Source: Haloarcula limicola (GTDB taxonomy: Archaea; Halobacteriota; Halobacteria; Halobacteriales; Haloarculaceae). From it: 64,000 nt of DNA. Shown piece after piece: positions 17,168 to 25,525 of the stretch. A model generated the notes under the pieces. That model was not told the origin of the DNA, made no database searches, and worked only from the letters and a program-made list of their open reading frames with translations. Position numbers and translations under genes: made by a program. The stretch spans positions 1,364,001 to 1,428,000 of the forward strand of contig NZ_WRXM01000001.1 in assembly GCF_010119205.1 (NCBI RefSeq), given 5' to 3'. Position 1 is the first letter of the stretch, and each line of letters opens with the position of its first letter.

Positions 17168-17671
17168 ATGGAAAACGAGATCGACGTCTCCGGGACGAAC
17201 GCGGACGACGGGACCGGCGAGACGAACAGCGAGGAGGCGGCGGGGCAAGAGATCCCCGTCGAGACGGAAGCAGACAGCGAGGACGCATCGGGAGACGTGA
17301 CCGTCGAGACCGACGGAAACGGGCAGGCGACGGCCCGCGAGGAGGCCGCCCTCCAGCGGGTCGAGTCGGTGAGTAACCTGCTCGACGACGCGATCCCGGT
17401 GCCGGGGACCGACTTCCGTATCGGGCTCGACCCGATCCTCAGCGTCGTCCCGGTCGCCGGTGACATCATCGCGGGGGCCTTCTCGCTGTATCCCATCGTG
17501 GAGGCAGTCCGCCTCGACGTTCCGCGGAACACGCTGGCGAAGATGCTCCTCCTGGTCGCCGTCGACATCGCGGGCGGTTCGGTCCCCGTCCTGGGGACGG
17601 TGTTCGACGCCTTCTGGAAGGCCAACGAGTGGAACCACGGGATACTCGAAGACCACGTTCACCAGAGCTAA
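17168..17671 (+). CDS. DUF4112 membrane protein
   Basis: A 167-residue protein. Residues 1-60 are an acidic, disordered leader. The DUF4112 core follows: LLDDAIPVPGTDFRIGLDPI, LSVVPVAGDIIAGAFSLYPI and VDIAGGSVPVLGTVFDAFWK, giving two or three amphipathic or membrane helices. DUF4112 proteins are widespread in bacteria and haloarchaea and have no assigned role. It is a stand-alone gene; the A/T-rich region after it probably includes its terminator. Confidence 0.85.
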   Translation: MENEIDVSGTNADDGTGETNSEEAAGQEIPVETEADSEDASGDVTVETDGNGQATAREEAALQRVESVSNLLDDAIPVPGTDFRIGLDPILSVVPVAGDIIAGAFSLYPIVEAVRLDVPRNTLAKMLLLVAVDIAGGSVPVLGTVFDAFWKANEWNHGILEDHVHQS

Positions 17672-18017
17672 GGGGCCCCGTCCGCCGTCGCAGTCTCGTT
17701 TTCGAGCCCGTCGACGATAGCGAACGGCCGCCTCTCGCGGCACCGGTCTCGCGTTCGACGAGCCGACGGTGAGCGGTCGTCGAGTGGCGGGTATCCAGCG
17801 ACTTGCGAGCCGCGTCTTCGGCATGTTTATCGTTATCCGGGCGCGCAATTACGCAAATTGAATGTCTCTATCGGCATTTTTCGGTTATAAGTCCCAATAT
17901 AGAGTCGATTTCGTATATTTCACCGCATAATCTCCAGTCCTGAGACTTTTTAACTCGCATTCGAAACAATACGTGCCGCTCACCGATACTTCGAGCCGCA
18001 TCGTCGCCGCGTCCGTC
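17672..18017. other. Intergenic region between convergent genes
   Basis: 346 bases without a convincing gene. The first half is GC-rich and featureless. The second half (about 17820-17975) is much richer in A/T. It contains a short inverted repeat CAATT-ACGCA-AATTG (17846-17860) and T-runs at about 17875-17880 and 17946-17950 that could terminate the upstream DUF4112 transcript. A 22-codon ATG frame near 17862 is not supported by anything else. Confidence 0.6.
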
Positions 18018-19049
18018 TCACGAGTCGAGCGTGATCATCCCCTTGATCGCCGTCGGTTCCATCGCCCGCTGGAACGCCGCCTCGACGTCGTCGAGCGGGG
18101 ACTCGAAGTCGACGATGCCCTCGACGTCCACGGCGTCGTCGGCGAGGAGGTCGACGGCCGCGTCGTAGGTGTTCTTGTAGCGAAAGGAGCCGTGGACGTC
18201 GATCTCGTTGTCGATGACCTCCAGCACGTCGAACGGGACGGTGGCCTCGTCGGCCAGTCCGACGAGGACGACGGTGCCGCCGCGGCGGACGGCGTCCACC
18301 GTCGACTGGATGGACGGGTCGGCACCGGACGCCTCGACAACGACGTCCGCGCCGATCCCGCCGGTGTACTCGTCGATCGCGGTCTCGAGGTCCGTTTCGG
18401 TCACATCGACGGTCAAGTCGGCCCCGCGCTCGGCGGCGAAGTCGAGTTTCTCCCCGACGACGTCCGAGACGACGATATCGGTCGCACCCGCGGCGCGGGC
18501 GGCCTCCATCGCCAGCAGGCCGATGGGGCCGGCCCCGGTGACGAGGACGGTGTCGCCGGTCCCGACGTTCCCCCGACGACACGCGTGGATACCGACCGAG
18601 AGGGGTTCACAGAGCGCCCCCTCGACGGTGGAGACGCTCTCGGGCAGTTCGTAGGCGAAGTCGGCAGGCCAGGCGACGTACTCCGCGAACGCGCCGTCGT
18701 GGGGCGGCGTCGCCATGAACCGCACGTCTTCACAGAGGTGGTAGTCGCCGCGCTTGCAGTGGGCGCAGCGACGGCAGGGGACGCCGGGCTCCAGCGCGAC
18801 GCGGTCGCCGGGTTCGAGCCCGGTGACGTTCTCACCGGCCTCGACGACTTCGCCCGCGCTCTCGTGGCCGAGGACGAGCGGGTAGTCGACGACGTAGTCG
18901 CCGATACGGCCGTGTTCGTAGTAGTGGATGTCCGAGCCACAGATGCCCACGTCCCGGATGGCGACGAGGACGTCGTCGGGGCCGGGCGACGGTCGCGGGC
19001 GCTCTTCCAGTTCGAAGTGAGTGGGTTCGGCCAGTACTGCGGTGCGCAT
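18018..19049 (-). CDS. Zinc-dependent polyol/sorbitol dehydrogenase-like enzyme (MDR)
   Basis: Medium-chain zinc dehydrogenase of 343 residues, NAD(P)-linked, probably oxidising a polyol or sugar. Catalytic zinc ligands: Cys in GICGSDIHYYEHGRIGDY (GICGSD-H) and His-Glu in LGHESAGEV. The structural zinc site is CRRCAHCKRGDYHLC. The Rossmann motif is GAGPIGLL. GICGSDIHYY and FRYKNTY are characteristic of the sorbitol/xylitol dehydrogenase branch. ATG at 19049 is used. It lies 52 bases downstream of the sugar-acid dehydratase gene, same strand, so the two are likely co-transcribed. The substrate is not known. Confidence 0.9.
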   Translation of the reverse strand: MRTAVLAEPTHFELEERPRPSPGPDDVLVAIRDVGICGSDIHYYEHGRIGDYVVDYPLVLGHESAGEVVEAGENVTGLEPGDRVALEPGVPCRRCAHCKRGDYHLCEDVRFMATPPHDGAFAEYVAWPADFAYELPESVSTVEGALCEPLSVGIHACRRGNVGTGDTVLVTGAGPIGLLAMEAARAAGATDIVVSDVVGEKLDFAAERGADLTVDVTETDLETAIDEYTGGIGADVVVEASGADPSIQSTVDAVRRGGTVVLVGLADEATVPFDVLEVIDNEIDVHGSFRYKNTYDAAVDLLADDAVDVEGIVDFESPLDDVEAAFQRAMEPTAIKGMITLDS

Positions 19050-19101
19050 ACGTACTCTCTTCTCGTGAGACCACAAAAAATGCGGGGCTGAGGCCGGCGA
19101 G

Positions 19102-20253
19102 TCACCACTCGGCGATGCTGCCGTCCTCGTGGTGCCAGACCGGGTTGTTCCAGTTGACCTGCGTCTGGGCCTGCTTGCGGAGCGACTCCTCGTCGATCTC
19201 GATGCCCAGTCCCGGGCCGGTCGGCCGATCGACGTAGCCGTCGTCGAAGCCGAACACCGCGGGGTCGTCGAGCAGCGCCAGTCGCTGGCTGGACTCGGGG
19301 TCGTGGAGTTCGAGGTCCTGTTCCTGGACGAGGGCGTTCTGCGAGCAGAAACAGACCTGCAGACTGGCGGCGAAGGCGACGGGGCCCAGCGGGCAGTGGG
19401 GGACGACCGACACGTCGAAGGCCTCGGCCATCGAGACGATGCGGCGCATCTCGCTGATGCCGCCGACGTGCGTGACGTCCGGTTGGATGATGGAGACGGC
19501 GTCCTCGACCAGCAGTCGCTTGAAGTCGTACCGGGAGTAGTGGCGCTCGCCCGTCGAGATGGGGATGGTGGTGCGGGTAGCGATGCTCTCGAACCCGTCG
19601 CCGTGTTCCGGCGAGAGCGGCTGGTCGACGAACATCAGGTTGTAGGGTTCGAGCCGCCTGACGAGCTCGGGGGCCATCGGCTTCGAGACGCGGCCGTGGA
19701 AGTCGATGCCGAGGAACGCGTCGCGGCCGATGGCGTCCCGGAGCGCGCCGATCCGGTCGACCGCGCGGTCGACGGCCATCGGCGTCTCCAGCGGGCGGAA
19801 CTCCTGGGGATAGTTGAGCTTGAACGCGCGGTAGCCCCTCTCGCGGTCCCGCTTCGCGGATTTAGCTACGTCGCCGGGGTCGTCGCCGCCGACCCACTGA
19901 TAGACCATCATTCGGTCGCGGACGTGTCCGCCCAGGAGGTCGTGGACCGGCGCGCCGTAGTGCCGGCCCTTGATGTCCCACAGCGCGTGGTCGATGCCGG
20001 CGAGCGCGCTCATCAGTATCGGCCCGCCGCGGAAGTACCCCGACTGGTAGAGCTTCCGCCAGTGGTACTCCGTCCGGAGCGGGTCCATACCCAAGAGATA
20101 GCCCTCGACGAGTTCGGTGACGGCCGCCCGAACCGTCTCCAGTCGCCCCTGCACGATGGGCTCCCCCCAGCCCACGACGCCCTCGTCGGTCTCCAACTTC
20201 AGTAGCAACCACCGGGGCGGCACGGCGAACAGTTCGTAGTCGGTGATTTGCAT
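19102..20253 (-). CDS. Sugar-acid dehydratase, enolase superfamily (galactonate dehydratase-like)
   Basis: A 383-residue enolase-superfamily enzyme that closely follows bacterial D-galactonate dehydratase (DgoD) along its full length: ETDEGVVGWGEP, RGGPILMSALAGIDHALWDI, GIDFHGRVSKPMA, PHCPLGPVAFAA, and WHHEDGSIAEW. Such enzymes turn an aldonate into a 2-keto-3-deoxy acid. Metal ligand Asp in GIDFHG and Glu in STGERHYS are present, but the middle ligand normally in FIEEP reads FVDQP, a Glu-to-Asp change. Haloarchaea also use this family for gluconate, xylonate and rhamnonate, so the substrate is open. Operon partner: the zinc dehydrogenase downstream. Confidence 0.9.
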   Translation of the reverse strand: MQITDYELFAVPPRWLLLKLETDEGVVGWGEPIVQGRLETVRAAVTELVEGYLLGMDPLRTEYHWRKLYQSGYFRGGPILMSALAGIDHALWDIKGRHYGAPVHDLLGGHVRDRMMVYQWVGGDDPGDVAKSAKRDRERGYRAFKLNYPQEFRPLETPMAVDRAVDRIGALRDAIGRDAFLGIDFHGRVSKPMAPELVRRLEPYNLMFVDQPLSPEHGDGFESIATRTTIPISTGERHYSRYDFKRLLVEDAVSIIQPDVTHVGGISEMRRIVSMAEAFDVSVVPHCPLGPVAFAASLQVCFCSQNALVQEQDLELHDPESSQRLALLDDPAVFGFDDGYVDRPTGPGLGIEIDEESLRKQAQTQVNWNNPVWHHEDGSIAEW

Positions 20254-20335
20254 GCGTAGGTCATCGACGAGCGACCACTTGAAACGACAGGCTCGAAACG
20301 GGCCGAGTCGTCGGGGCGAACGCGTCGAATAGACC

Positions 20336-20345
20336 TAGTTTTATG
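20336..20345 (+). promoter_or_regulatory. TATA box of SDR gene at 20376
   Basis: TAGTTTTATG, 31-40 bases before the ATG at 20376, in an A/T-rich interval between divergent genes. Transcription would start within about 10 bases of the ATG. Confidence 0.5.
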
Positions 20346-20375
20346 CCGGTGGAAACCGCTCGTTTACTCGTCCAC

Positions 20376-21149
20376 ATGAGCGCACTCGAACGCTTCTCCC
20401 TCGACGGAGAGACGGCTATCGTCACCGGGGCCGCGCAGGGTCTCGGCAAGGAGATGGCGGACGCCCTCGCGGAGATGGGGGCCGACGTCGCCATCGCGGA
20501 CGTGAACTTAGAGAAGGCCGAACGAACCGCGTCCGAGCTCGACGGCGAGACCGAGGTCATCGCCGTCGAAGTCGACGTGACCGACGAATCGTCGGTCGAA
20601 TCGATGGTCGAGGACGTGACCGACCGCCTCGGCCCCATCGACGTGCTGGTCAACAACGCGGGCATCGTCGAGAACTCGCCGGTCGAAGAGACGCCGATCG
20701 AATCCTGGCGGCGCGTCGTCGCGGTCAACTTAGACGGCGTCTTCCTCTGTGCGAAACACGTCGGCCGGCAGATGCTCGAACGCGGCGAGGGCCGCATCGT
20801 CAACATCTCCTCGATGTCGGGCTTCGACGTCAACGTCCCCCAGAAGCAGGCCAGCTACAACACGACGAAGGCGGGCGTCAGGATGCTGACCCAGTCGCTG
20901 GCTGTCGAGTGGGGCGACCGCGGCGTCCGGGTCAACGCCATCGCGCCGGGATACATGCGCACCGATCTCGTCGACGAGGTGCTCGCGGAGAACCCCGACA
21001 TGGAGGAGACGTGGCTCGAAAACACGCCGCTCGGCCGCCTCGGCCAGCCGGAGGAACTGCGCGATCTGGTCGTCTATCTCGCGTCGGACGCCTCCGCGTA
21101 CATGACCGGAACGACGGTCAACATCGACGGCGGTTACACGGCGCGGTAG
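20376..21149 (+). CDS. SDR-family sugar/polyol dehydrogenase
   Basis: Classical short-chain dehydrogenase of 257 residues. Cofactor motif TGAAQGLG near residue 17, NNAG near 94, catalytic Ser in NISSMSG and YNTTK (Y-x3-K) near residue 160; IDGGYTAR ends the protein. The dinucleotide-binding region IADVN favours NAD(H) because an acidic residue follows the second strand. Relatives include gluconate 5-dehydrogenase, sorbose reductase and 2-keto-3-deoxy-rhamnonate dehydrogenase. The ATG at 20376 follows a TATA box; an upstream GTG-type start lies before the expected transcription start. It is divergent from the dehydratase gene and convergent with the kinase. Confidence 0.9.
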   Translation: MSALERFSLDGETAIVTGAAQGLGKEMADALAEMGADVAIADVNLEKAERTASELDGETEVIAVEVDVTDESSVESMVEDVTDRLGPIDVLVNNAGIVENSPVEETPIESWRRVVAVNLDGVFLCAKHVGRQMLERGEGRIVNISSMSGFDVNVPQKQASYNTTKAGVRMLTQSLAVEWGDRGVRVNAIAPGYMRTDLVDEVLAENPDMEETWLENTPLGRLGQPEELRDLVVYLASDASAYMTGTTVNIDGGYTAR

Positions 21150-21161
21150 AGGAGCAGAACG

Positions 21162-21168
21162 CGTTTTT
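21162..21168 (+). terminator. T-tract terminator after SDR gene
   Basis: A run of five T residues (21164-21168) 15 bases after the SDR stop, in the 25-base gap before the convergent kinase stop. Archaeal termination commonly needs only such an oligo-T tract. Confidence 0.4.
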
Positions 21169-21174
21169 CAGTCG

Positions 21175-22632
21175 TCAGTCGGTCGGCAACGCCGCGACTC
21201 GTTCTTTCGTCTCCGCCCAGTCCTCGCCCGTCGGTTCGTAGGTCGCCGTCTCGAACGACGATTCGACGAGCCGGCGGCCGGTCGCCACGTCCGGGAGCGT
21301 CCCGGCCGCGACGGCCTGCGTCAGGACGTTGCCGACGGCGGTCGCCTCGACCGGGCCGGCCGTCACCGGGCGATCGGTGGCGTCGGCGAGCAACTGACAG
21401 AACAGGTCGTTCCTGACGCCGCCGCCGCCGAGGTTGATGCGCTCGGGCGGGTCCTCGACGACGGCCGCGATCTCGTCGAAGGCCAGCGCCGTCTTCGCCA
21501 CCAGGCTGTCGAGGAGACAGCGGACGATGCCGCCGCGCCCCTCGGGAATCGGCTGGTCGGTCCGGCGGCAGTACGCGCGGATCTGGTCGGGCATCGGGTC
21601 GTCGATGCTGAACGACTCGGCGTCGGGGTCGACGAGCGCCGTCCGCGCCGGCGCGTCGCGAGCGGCCGCGAGCAGGTCGTCGTAGTCGACCGACTCGTCC
21701 GCCTCGCGCCACGCGTCGCGGCACGCTTCGAGGATGAAGAAGCCGTCCACGTTCTTCAGGAGGCGGACGGTGCCGTCCGCGCCCAGTTCGTTCGAGACGC
21801 CGCGCTCGAAGGCGGCATCGGTCCGAACCGGCTCCTCGCGCTCGACGCCGAGGATGAACCACGACCCCGTGTTCAGGAACGCGGAGCCGTCAGAGAGGGG
21901 CAGCCCCGCGACGGCCGACGCCGTGTCGTGGCTCGCCGGCGTGACGAGTTCGGGCGTCGAGGGGAGGTCAGCCGCCACCTCGTCGGTGACGGGACCGAGC
22001 CGCTGTCCGGGTTCGGCGAGCGTCGGCAGCGGGCCGGTCGGTAGCGACAGGTCGTCGAGCAGGTCGGTCGCCCACGCGCGCCGCGCGGGGTCGACCATCT
22101 GCGCGGTCGAGGCGACGGTCACCTCGCCGGCCTCCTCGCCCCCCAACAGCGTCGAGAGCAGTTGGGGCATCATCAGCAGGCGGTCGGCCCGGTCGAGTAG
22201 CTCCGGTTCGCGCTGGGCAATCGTGTAGAGCTGCCAGAGCGTGTTCGGCGTGTTCCAGTTCGTGATGCCCGTCTCCTCGAAGAGCCGCCGCTTGGAAACG
22301 GCTTCGAACAGTTCCTCGCGGGCGGCCGTCGACTCGGGGTCCCGATAGGAGGTCGGGTCCCGGAGCACCTCGCCGTCGGCGAGGAGGCCGAAGTCGAGGC
22401 CCCACGTGTCGACGCCGACGGTCTCGAACGCGCCGCCCGCTTCGGCCGCCGCTTCGAGGCCCTCGACCATCCGCTCGCGGAGCGCCGAGAGGTCCCACGC
22501 GTAGCGGCCGTCCGTCTCGACCGGCCCGTTCTCGAACCGGTCGACTTCGGTCACGTCGAACGTCTCGGACGTCACTTCCCCGAGGTAGACGGTTCCGCCG
22601 CTCGCGCCGACGTCGATGGCGACGTGTTTCAT
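21175..22632 (-). CDS. rhaB: Rhamnulokinase-type carbohydrate kinase (FGGY)
   Basis: FGGY kinase of 485 residues that would phosphorylate a ketose at C1. It follows bacterial RhaB through its length: AIDVGASGGTVYLGEV at the N-terminus, VGVDTWGLDFGLL, SYRDPES, TPASHDTASAV, GSWFILG, and the C-terminal LGGGGVRNDLFCQLLAD then AGPVEATAVGN. The genuine substrate may be L-rhamnulose, L-fuculose or another ketose. It lies 18 bases downstream of the class II aldolase and is the last gene of the importer operon. No rhamnose or fucose isomerase gene lies within this window. Confidence 0.88.
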   Translation of the reverse strand: MKHVAIDVGASGGTVYLGEVTSETFDVTEVDRFENGPVETDGRYAWDLSALRERMVEGLEAAAEAGGAFETVGVDTWGLDFGLLADGEVLRDPTSYRDPESTAAREELFEAVSKRRLFEETGITNWNTPNTLWQLYTIAQREPELLDRADRLLMMPQLLSTLLGGEEAGEVTVASTAQMVDPARRAWATDLLDDLSLPTGPLPTLAEPGQRLGPVTDEVAADLPSTPELVTPASHDTASAVAGLPLSDGSAFLNTGSWFILGVEREEPVRTDAAFERGVSNELGADGTVRLLKNVDGFFILEACRDAWREADESVDYDDLLAAARDAPARTALVDPDAESFSIDDPMPDQIRAYCRRTDQPIPEGRGGIVRCLLDSLVAKTALAFDEIAAVVEDPPERINLGGGGVRNDLFCQLLADATDRPVTAGPVEATAVGNVLTQAVAAGTLPDVATGRRLVESSFETATYEPTGEDWAETKERVAALPTD

Positions 22633-22650
22633 GCGTGAGTCAGCCCCCTC

Positions 22651-23304
22651 TCACTGCCCGTAGGCGTCGAGCTTGTCGCTCAGGCGGTCGATCTCGTCGT
22701 CCGGGAGGATCTCGGGGTCGCCGATGGCCTTCGCCTGGTGGTGGATGCGCGCGCAGTACTCGACCATCAGGGCGACGGTGTAGGCGTCAGAAAGCGACTC
22801 GTCGGCGGTCAGGACGCCGTGGTTGCGAAGCAGCGTCGCGTTGAACTCCTCGCCAAGCGACTCGACGGCCGCCTCGCCGAGTTCGGCCGTCGCGTGGGTC
22901 CGGTACTCGGCGACCGGTACCTCGGTTCCCGTAAAGGAGATGAGGTAGTGCGAGGCCGGGATCGGCTCGCCGAGCGAGGCGAACGTGGTCGCGTAGGGCG
23001 AGTGCGTGTGGACGACGCCGCCCACGTCGGGGCGGGACTCGTAGACGGCCAGGTGCATCGGCAGTTCCGTCGAGGGCTCGACCTCGCCCTCGACGACCGT
23101 GCCGTCGGTCTTCACGACCGGCACGTCCGCCGGCGTCACGTCGTCGTAGGGGACGCCCGAGGGGCTGATGGCGACGAGGTCGTCGTCGAGGCGGGCGCTC
23201 AGGTTGCCGCCGGTCCCGGTCGTCAGGTCGTCTTCGAGCAGGCTGCGGCCGTATTCACAGATGGCGTTTCTCGTCTCGTAGTGTGCTAGGTCTCGTGAGG
23301 TCAT
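22651..23304 (-). CDS. Class II aldolase (fuculose/rhamnulose-1-phosphate type)
   Basis: Zinc-dependent aldolase of 217 residues expected to split a ketose-1-phosphate into dihydroxyacetone phosphate and an aldehyde. Motifs: GTGGNLSARLDD (substrate phosphate region), SPSGVPYDDV, STELPMHLAVY with the catalytic Glu, VVHTHSPYAT with two zinc His, and LLRNHGVLT with the third. These match L-fuculose-1-phosphate aldolase and related enzymes. ATG at 23304. It sits between the importer ATPase and the kinase, so import, phosphorylation and cleavage form one operon. Ribulose- or xylulose-1-phosphate are other possible substrates. Confidence 0.88.
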   Translation of the reverse strand: MTSRDLAHYETRNAICEYGRSLLEDDLTTGTGGNLSARLDDDLVAISPSGVPYDDVTPADVPVVKTDGTVVEGEVEPSTELPMHLAVYESRPDVGGVVHTHSPYATTFASLGEPIPASHYLISFTGTEVPVAEYRTHATAELGEAAVESLGEEFNATLLRNHGVLTADESLSDAYTVALMVEYCARIHHQAKAIGDPEILPDDEIDRLSDKLDAYGQ

Positions 23305-23382
23305 AGGTGGTGTCTGAATCGGTCTCGAACCGCGTAGTCGAACGTCGGTGGGGGTCACCGGAAAGAGTACCGATTTCCCGGC

Positions 23383-24555
23383 TCAGTCCGAGGAGCTGCT
23401 GACGGTCTGCATTCCGTCTTCGAGGGCGAGTTCCGCCTCGGCGTCCAGTTTTCGCTGGTGGACGGTCTCGCCGGTCTTGGCGTCGAAGAGGTGGACGTCG
23501 GTGTCCGGGATCTCGACGTAGACTTCCGACCCCTCGCTGATCGGCCGCTGGCCGTCAGTCTCCGCGATGAACGTGTCCTCGTGGTCCTGCTGTCTCGGTT
23601 GCAGGTAGACGTAGGAGATGCTGCCCATCGGTTCGACCACGTCGACGACCGCCTCGAACTCGTGGCCCCCCGTCGGTTCGTCGTGGAGCGTGAGGTCCTC
23701 CGGGCGGACGCCCAGGACGAGGTCGTTCCGGTCCCCGACCGAAGACTGCATGCGCTCGGTCAGGTCGTAGTCGAAGCCGTCCGCCCGCAGCGTCCCGCCG
23801 TCGAGGCTCCCCTCGAAGAAGTTCATCGAGGGCGAGCCGAGGAAGCCGGCGACGAACTGGTTTTCCGGCCGGTAGAAACACTCCAGGGGCGTGCCGACCT
23901 GCTGGAGCTCGCCGTAGTTGAGCACGACCAGCCGGTCGCCCATCGTCATCGCCTCGGTCTGGTCGTGGGTGACGTACAGCGTCGTGACTCCGAGGTCGTT
24001 CTGGAGCCGGTTGATCTCCGTGCGCATCTCCGCGCGCAGTTTCGCGTCCAGGTTCGATAGCGGCTCGTCCATGAGGAAGACGTTCGGGTCTCGGACGATG
24101 GCCCGGCCCAGCGCGACGCGTTGCTGCTGGCCGCCGGAGAGTTCCCCGGGTTTGTTGTCCAGCAGCGCCCCGATGTCCATCATCTCGGCGGTGGACGTGA
24201 CGCTCTCCTCGATGGCGTCATCGGACATGTCCGTGGACATCTTGAGTCCGAACGACATGTTCTCCTCGACGGTCATGTTGGGGTACAGCGCGTAGTTCTG
24301 GAACACCATCGCGATGTCTCGCGCACGCGGCCCGAGTTGGTTGACGATCGCATCGCCGATCTCGACGTCGCCCTCGGTCTGTGTCTCCAACCCGGCGACG
24401 ATCCGCATCAGCGTCGACTTTCCACTACCTGACGGACCGACGAAGACGACGAACTCGCCGTCCGCGATGTCCAGCGAGACGTCGTCGACCGCGACGACCG
24501 ACTCGGCTCCCTCTCCGAACTCCTTCGTTACGTCGTCTATCGTGATACTGGCCAT
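23383..24555 (-). CDS. Sugar ABC transporter ATP-binding protein (MalK/UgpC type)
   Basis: CUT1-family ATPase of 390 residues at the cytoplasmic face of the importer. Walker A GPSGSGKSTLMR, Q-loop VFQNYALYPNMTVEEN, signature LSGGQQQRVALGRAI, Walker B VFLMDEPLSNLDAKLR, and the H-loop TLYVTHDQTEAMTMGD. The C-terminal regulatory OB/TOBE domain (about residues 240-390) includes VLGVRPEDLTLHD. It follows the two permease genes after a 91-base gap and precedes the aldolase, so it is the energy unit of this operon. It might also serve other CUT1 importers. Confidence 0.95.
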   Translation of the reverse strand: MASITIDDVTKEFGEGAESVVAVDDVSLDIADGEFVVFVGPSGSGKSTLMRIVAGLETQTEGDVEIGDAIVNQLGPRARDIAMVFQNYALYPNMTVEENMSFGLKMSTDMSDDAIEESVTSTAEMMDIGALLDNKPGELSGGQQQRVALGRAIVRDPNVFLMDEPLSNLDAKLRAEMRTEINRLQNDLGVTTLYVTHDQTEAMTMGDRLVVLNYGELQQVGTPLECFYRPENQFVAGFLGSPSMNFFEGSLDGGTLRADGFDYDLTERMQSSVGDRNDLVLGVRPEDLTLHDEPTGGHEFEAVVDVVEPMGSISYVYLQPRQQDHEDTFIAETDGQRPISEGSEVYVEIPDTDVHLFDAKTGETVHQRKLDAEAELALEDGMQTVSSSSD

Positions 24556-24646
24556 TAGCAGTCCTCCGTAGTGCGGCTGTTCGCCCCTGCCGCGCGGGTG
24601 TGCTGTGCGAGCGATGCGTCGCGTCGGTGCGTCGTCGTGTTCGTTC

Positions 24647-25525
24647 TCATTCTTTGATCACCACGCCGAAGCTGAGACCGGCAGCGAGGTACTTGTTGAC
24701 CGCGATCAGGAAGACCACGATGGGGACGATCATCGCCGTCGAGGCCGCCGCGAGCATCGACCACTCGATGGAGCGCGAGCCGATGAACGAGTAGACGAAC
24801 AGCGTCACCGGCACGGCCTTGAAGCTCGTCAGCACTAATCCGAACAGCAACTCGATCCACGCGAAGATGAAGCTGATGATGGCCACCGAGAAGATGCCGG
24901 GCTTGGCCGCTGGCAGGACGACTTTCCGGAAGCCCTGGAACTGGGTCGCACCGTCGACGCGGGCGGCCTCCTCTAAGGTCTCGGGGATGCCGTCGAAGAA
25001 CGCCTTCATCACCCAGACGACCAGCGAGAGGTTGATACTGACGTACATCAGGATCATCCCGATTCGCGTGTCGAAGAGATTGAGCGACTGGAAGATCACG
25101 AAGAACGGGATGACCACCGCGATGGGCGGGAGCATCCGCGAGGAAAGGATCCAGACGAGGACGTCCCGCTCCATCGGAATATCGTACCGCGAGAGGACGT
25201 ACGCCGCGGGCACGCCGATGAGCAAGACGAGTATCACCGACGCGCTCACCATGAAGAGGCTGTTAGCGAACGCTGCGAGGAAATCGCCCTGCTGGACGAG
25301 CTGGATGTAGTTGTAGACGGTCGGCAGGAAGATCCAGTCCGGCGGCAGCGAGTTGGCCTGCCCCGGCGGCTTCAGCGACATCGAGACCAGCCAGTACAGC
25401 GGGAACAACACCACGAACGACCACGTCAGGAGGATAGTGTGGCGGACCGCCGTGACGAGTTTCTCCCGCGTGTCCTTATCGAGTCGCTGCGAGGAGTCGA
25501 CGGGACTGCTGTCTTGGGTCGCCAT
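24647..25525 (-). CDS. Sugar ABC transporter permease (MalG-like)
   Basis: Second permease of the importer, 292 residues, about six membrane helices. The EAA loop that docks the ATPase is seen in TLEEAARVDGATQFQGFRKV about residue 190. N-terminus is polar (TQDSSPVDSSQRLDKDTREK) before the first helix, with SLKPPGQANSLPPDWIF in the first external loop, typical of MalG-like proteins. ATG at 25525 shares one base with the upstream permease stop, so the two are translationally coupled. Confidence 0.93.
   Translation of the reverse strand: MATQDSSPVDSSQRLDKDTREKLVTAVRHTILLTWSFVVLFPLYWLVSMSLKPPGQANSLPPDWIFLPTVYNYIQLVQQGDFLAAFANSLFMVSASVILVLLIGVPAAYVLSRYDIPMERDVLVWILSSRMLPPIAVVIPFFVIFQSLNLFDTRIGMILMYVSINLSLVVWVMKAFFDGIPETLEEAARVDGATQFQGFRKVVLPAAKPGIFSVAIISFIFAWIELLFGLVLTSFKAVPVTLFVYSFIGSRSIEWSMLAAASTAMIVPIVVFLIAVNKYLAAGLSFGVVIKE

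Noticed and set aside
17973-19091. Plus-strand 372-codon frame over the zinc dehydrogenase
   Set aside because: Antisense shadow of a gene with clear zinc and Rossmann motifs; the composition is not protein-like.
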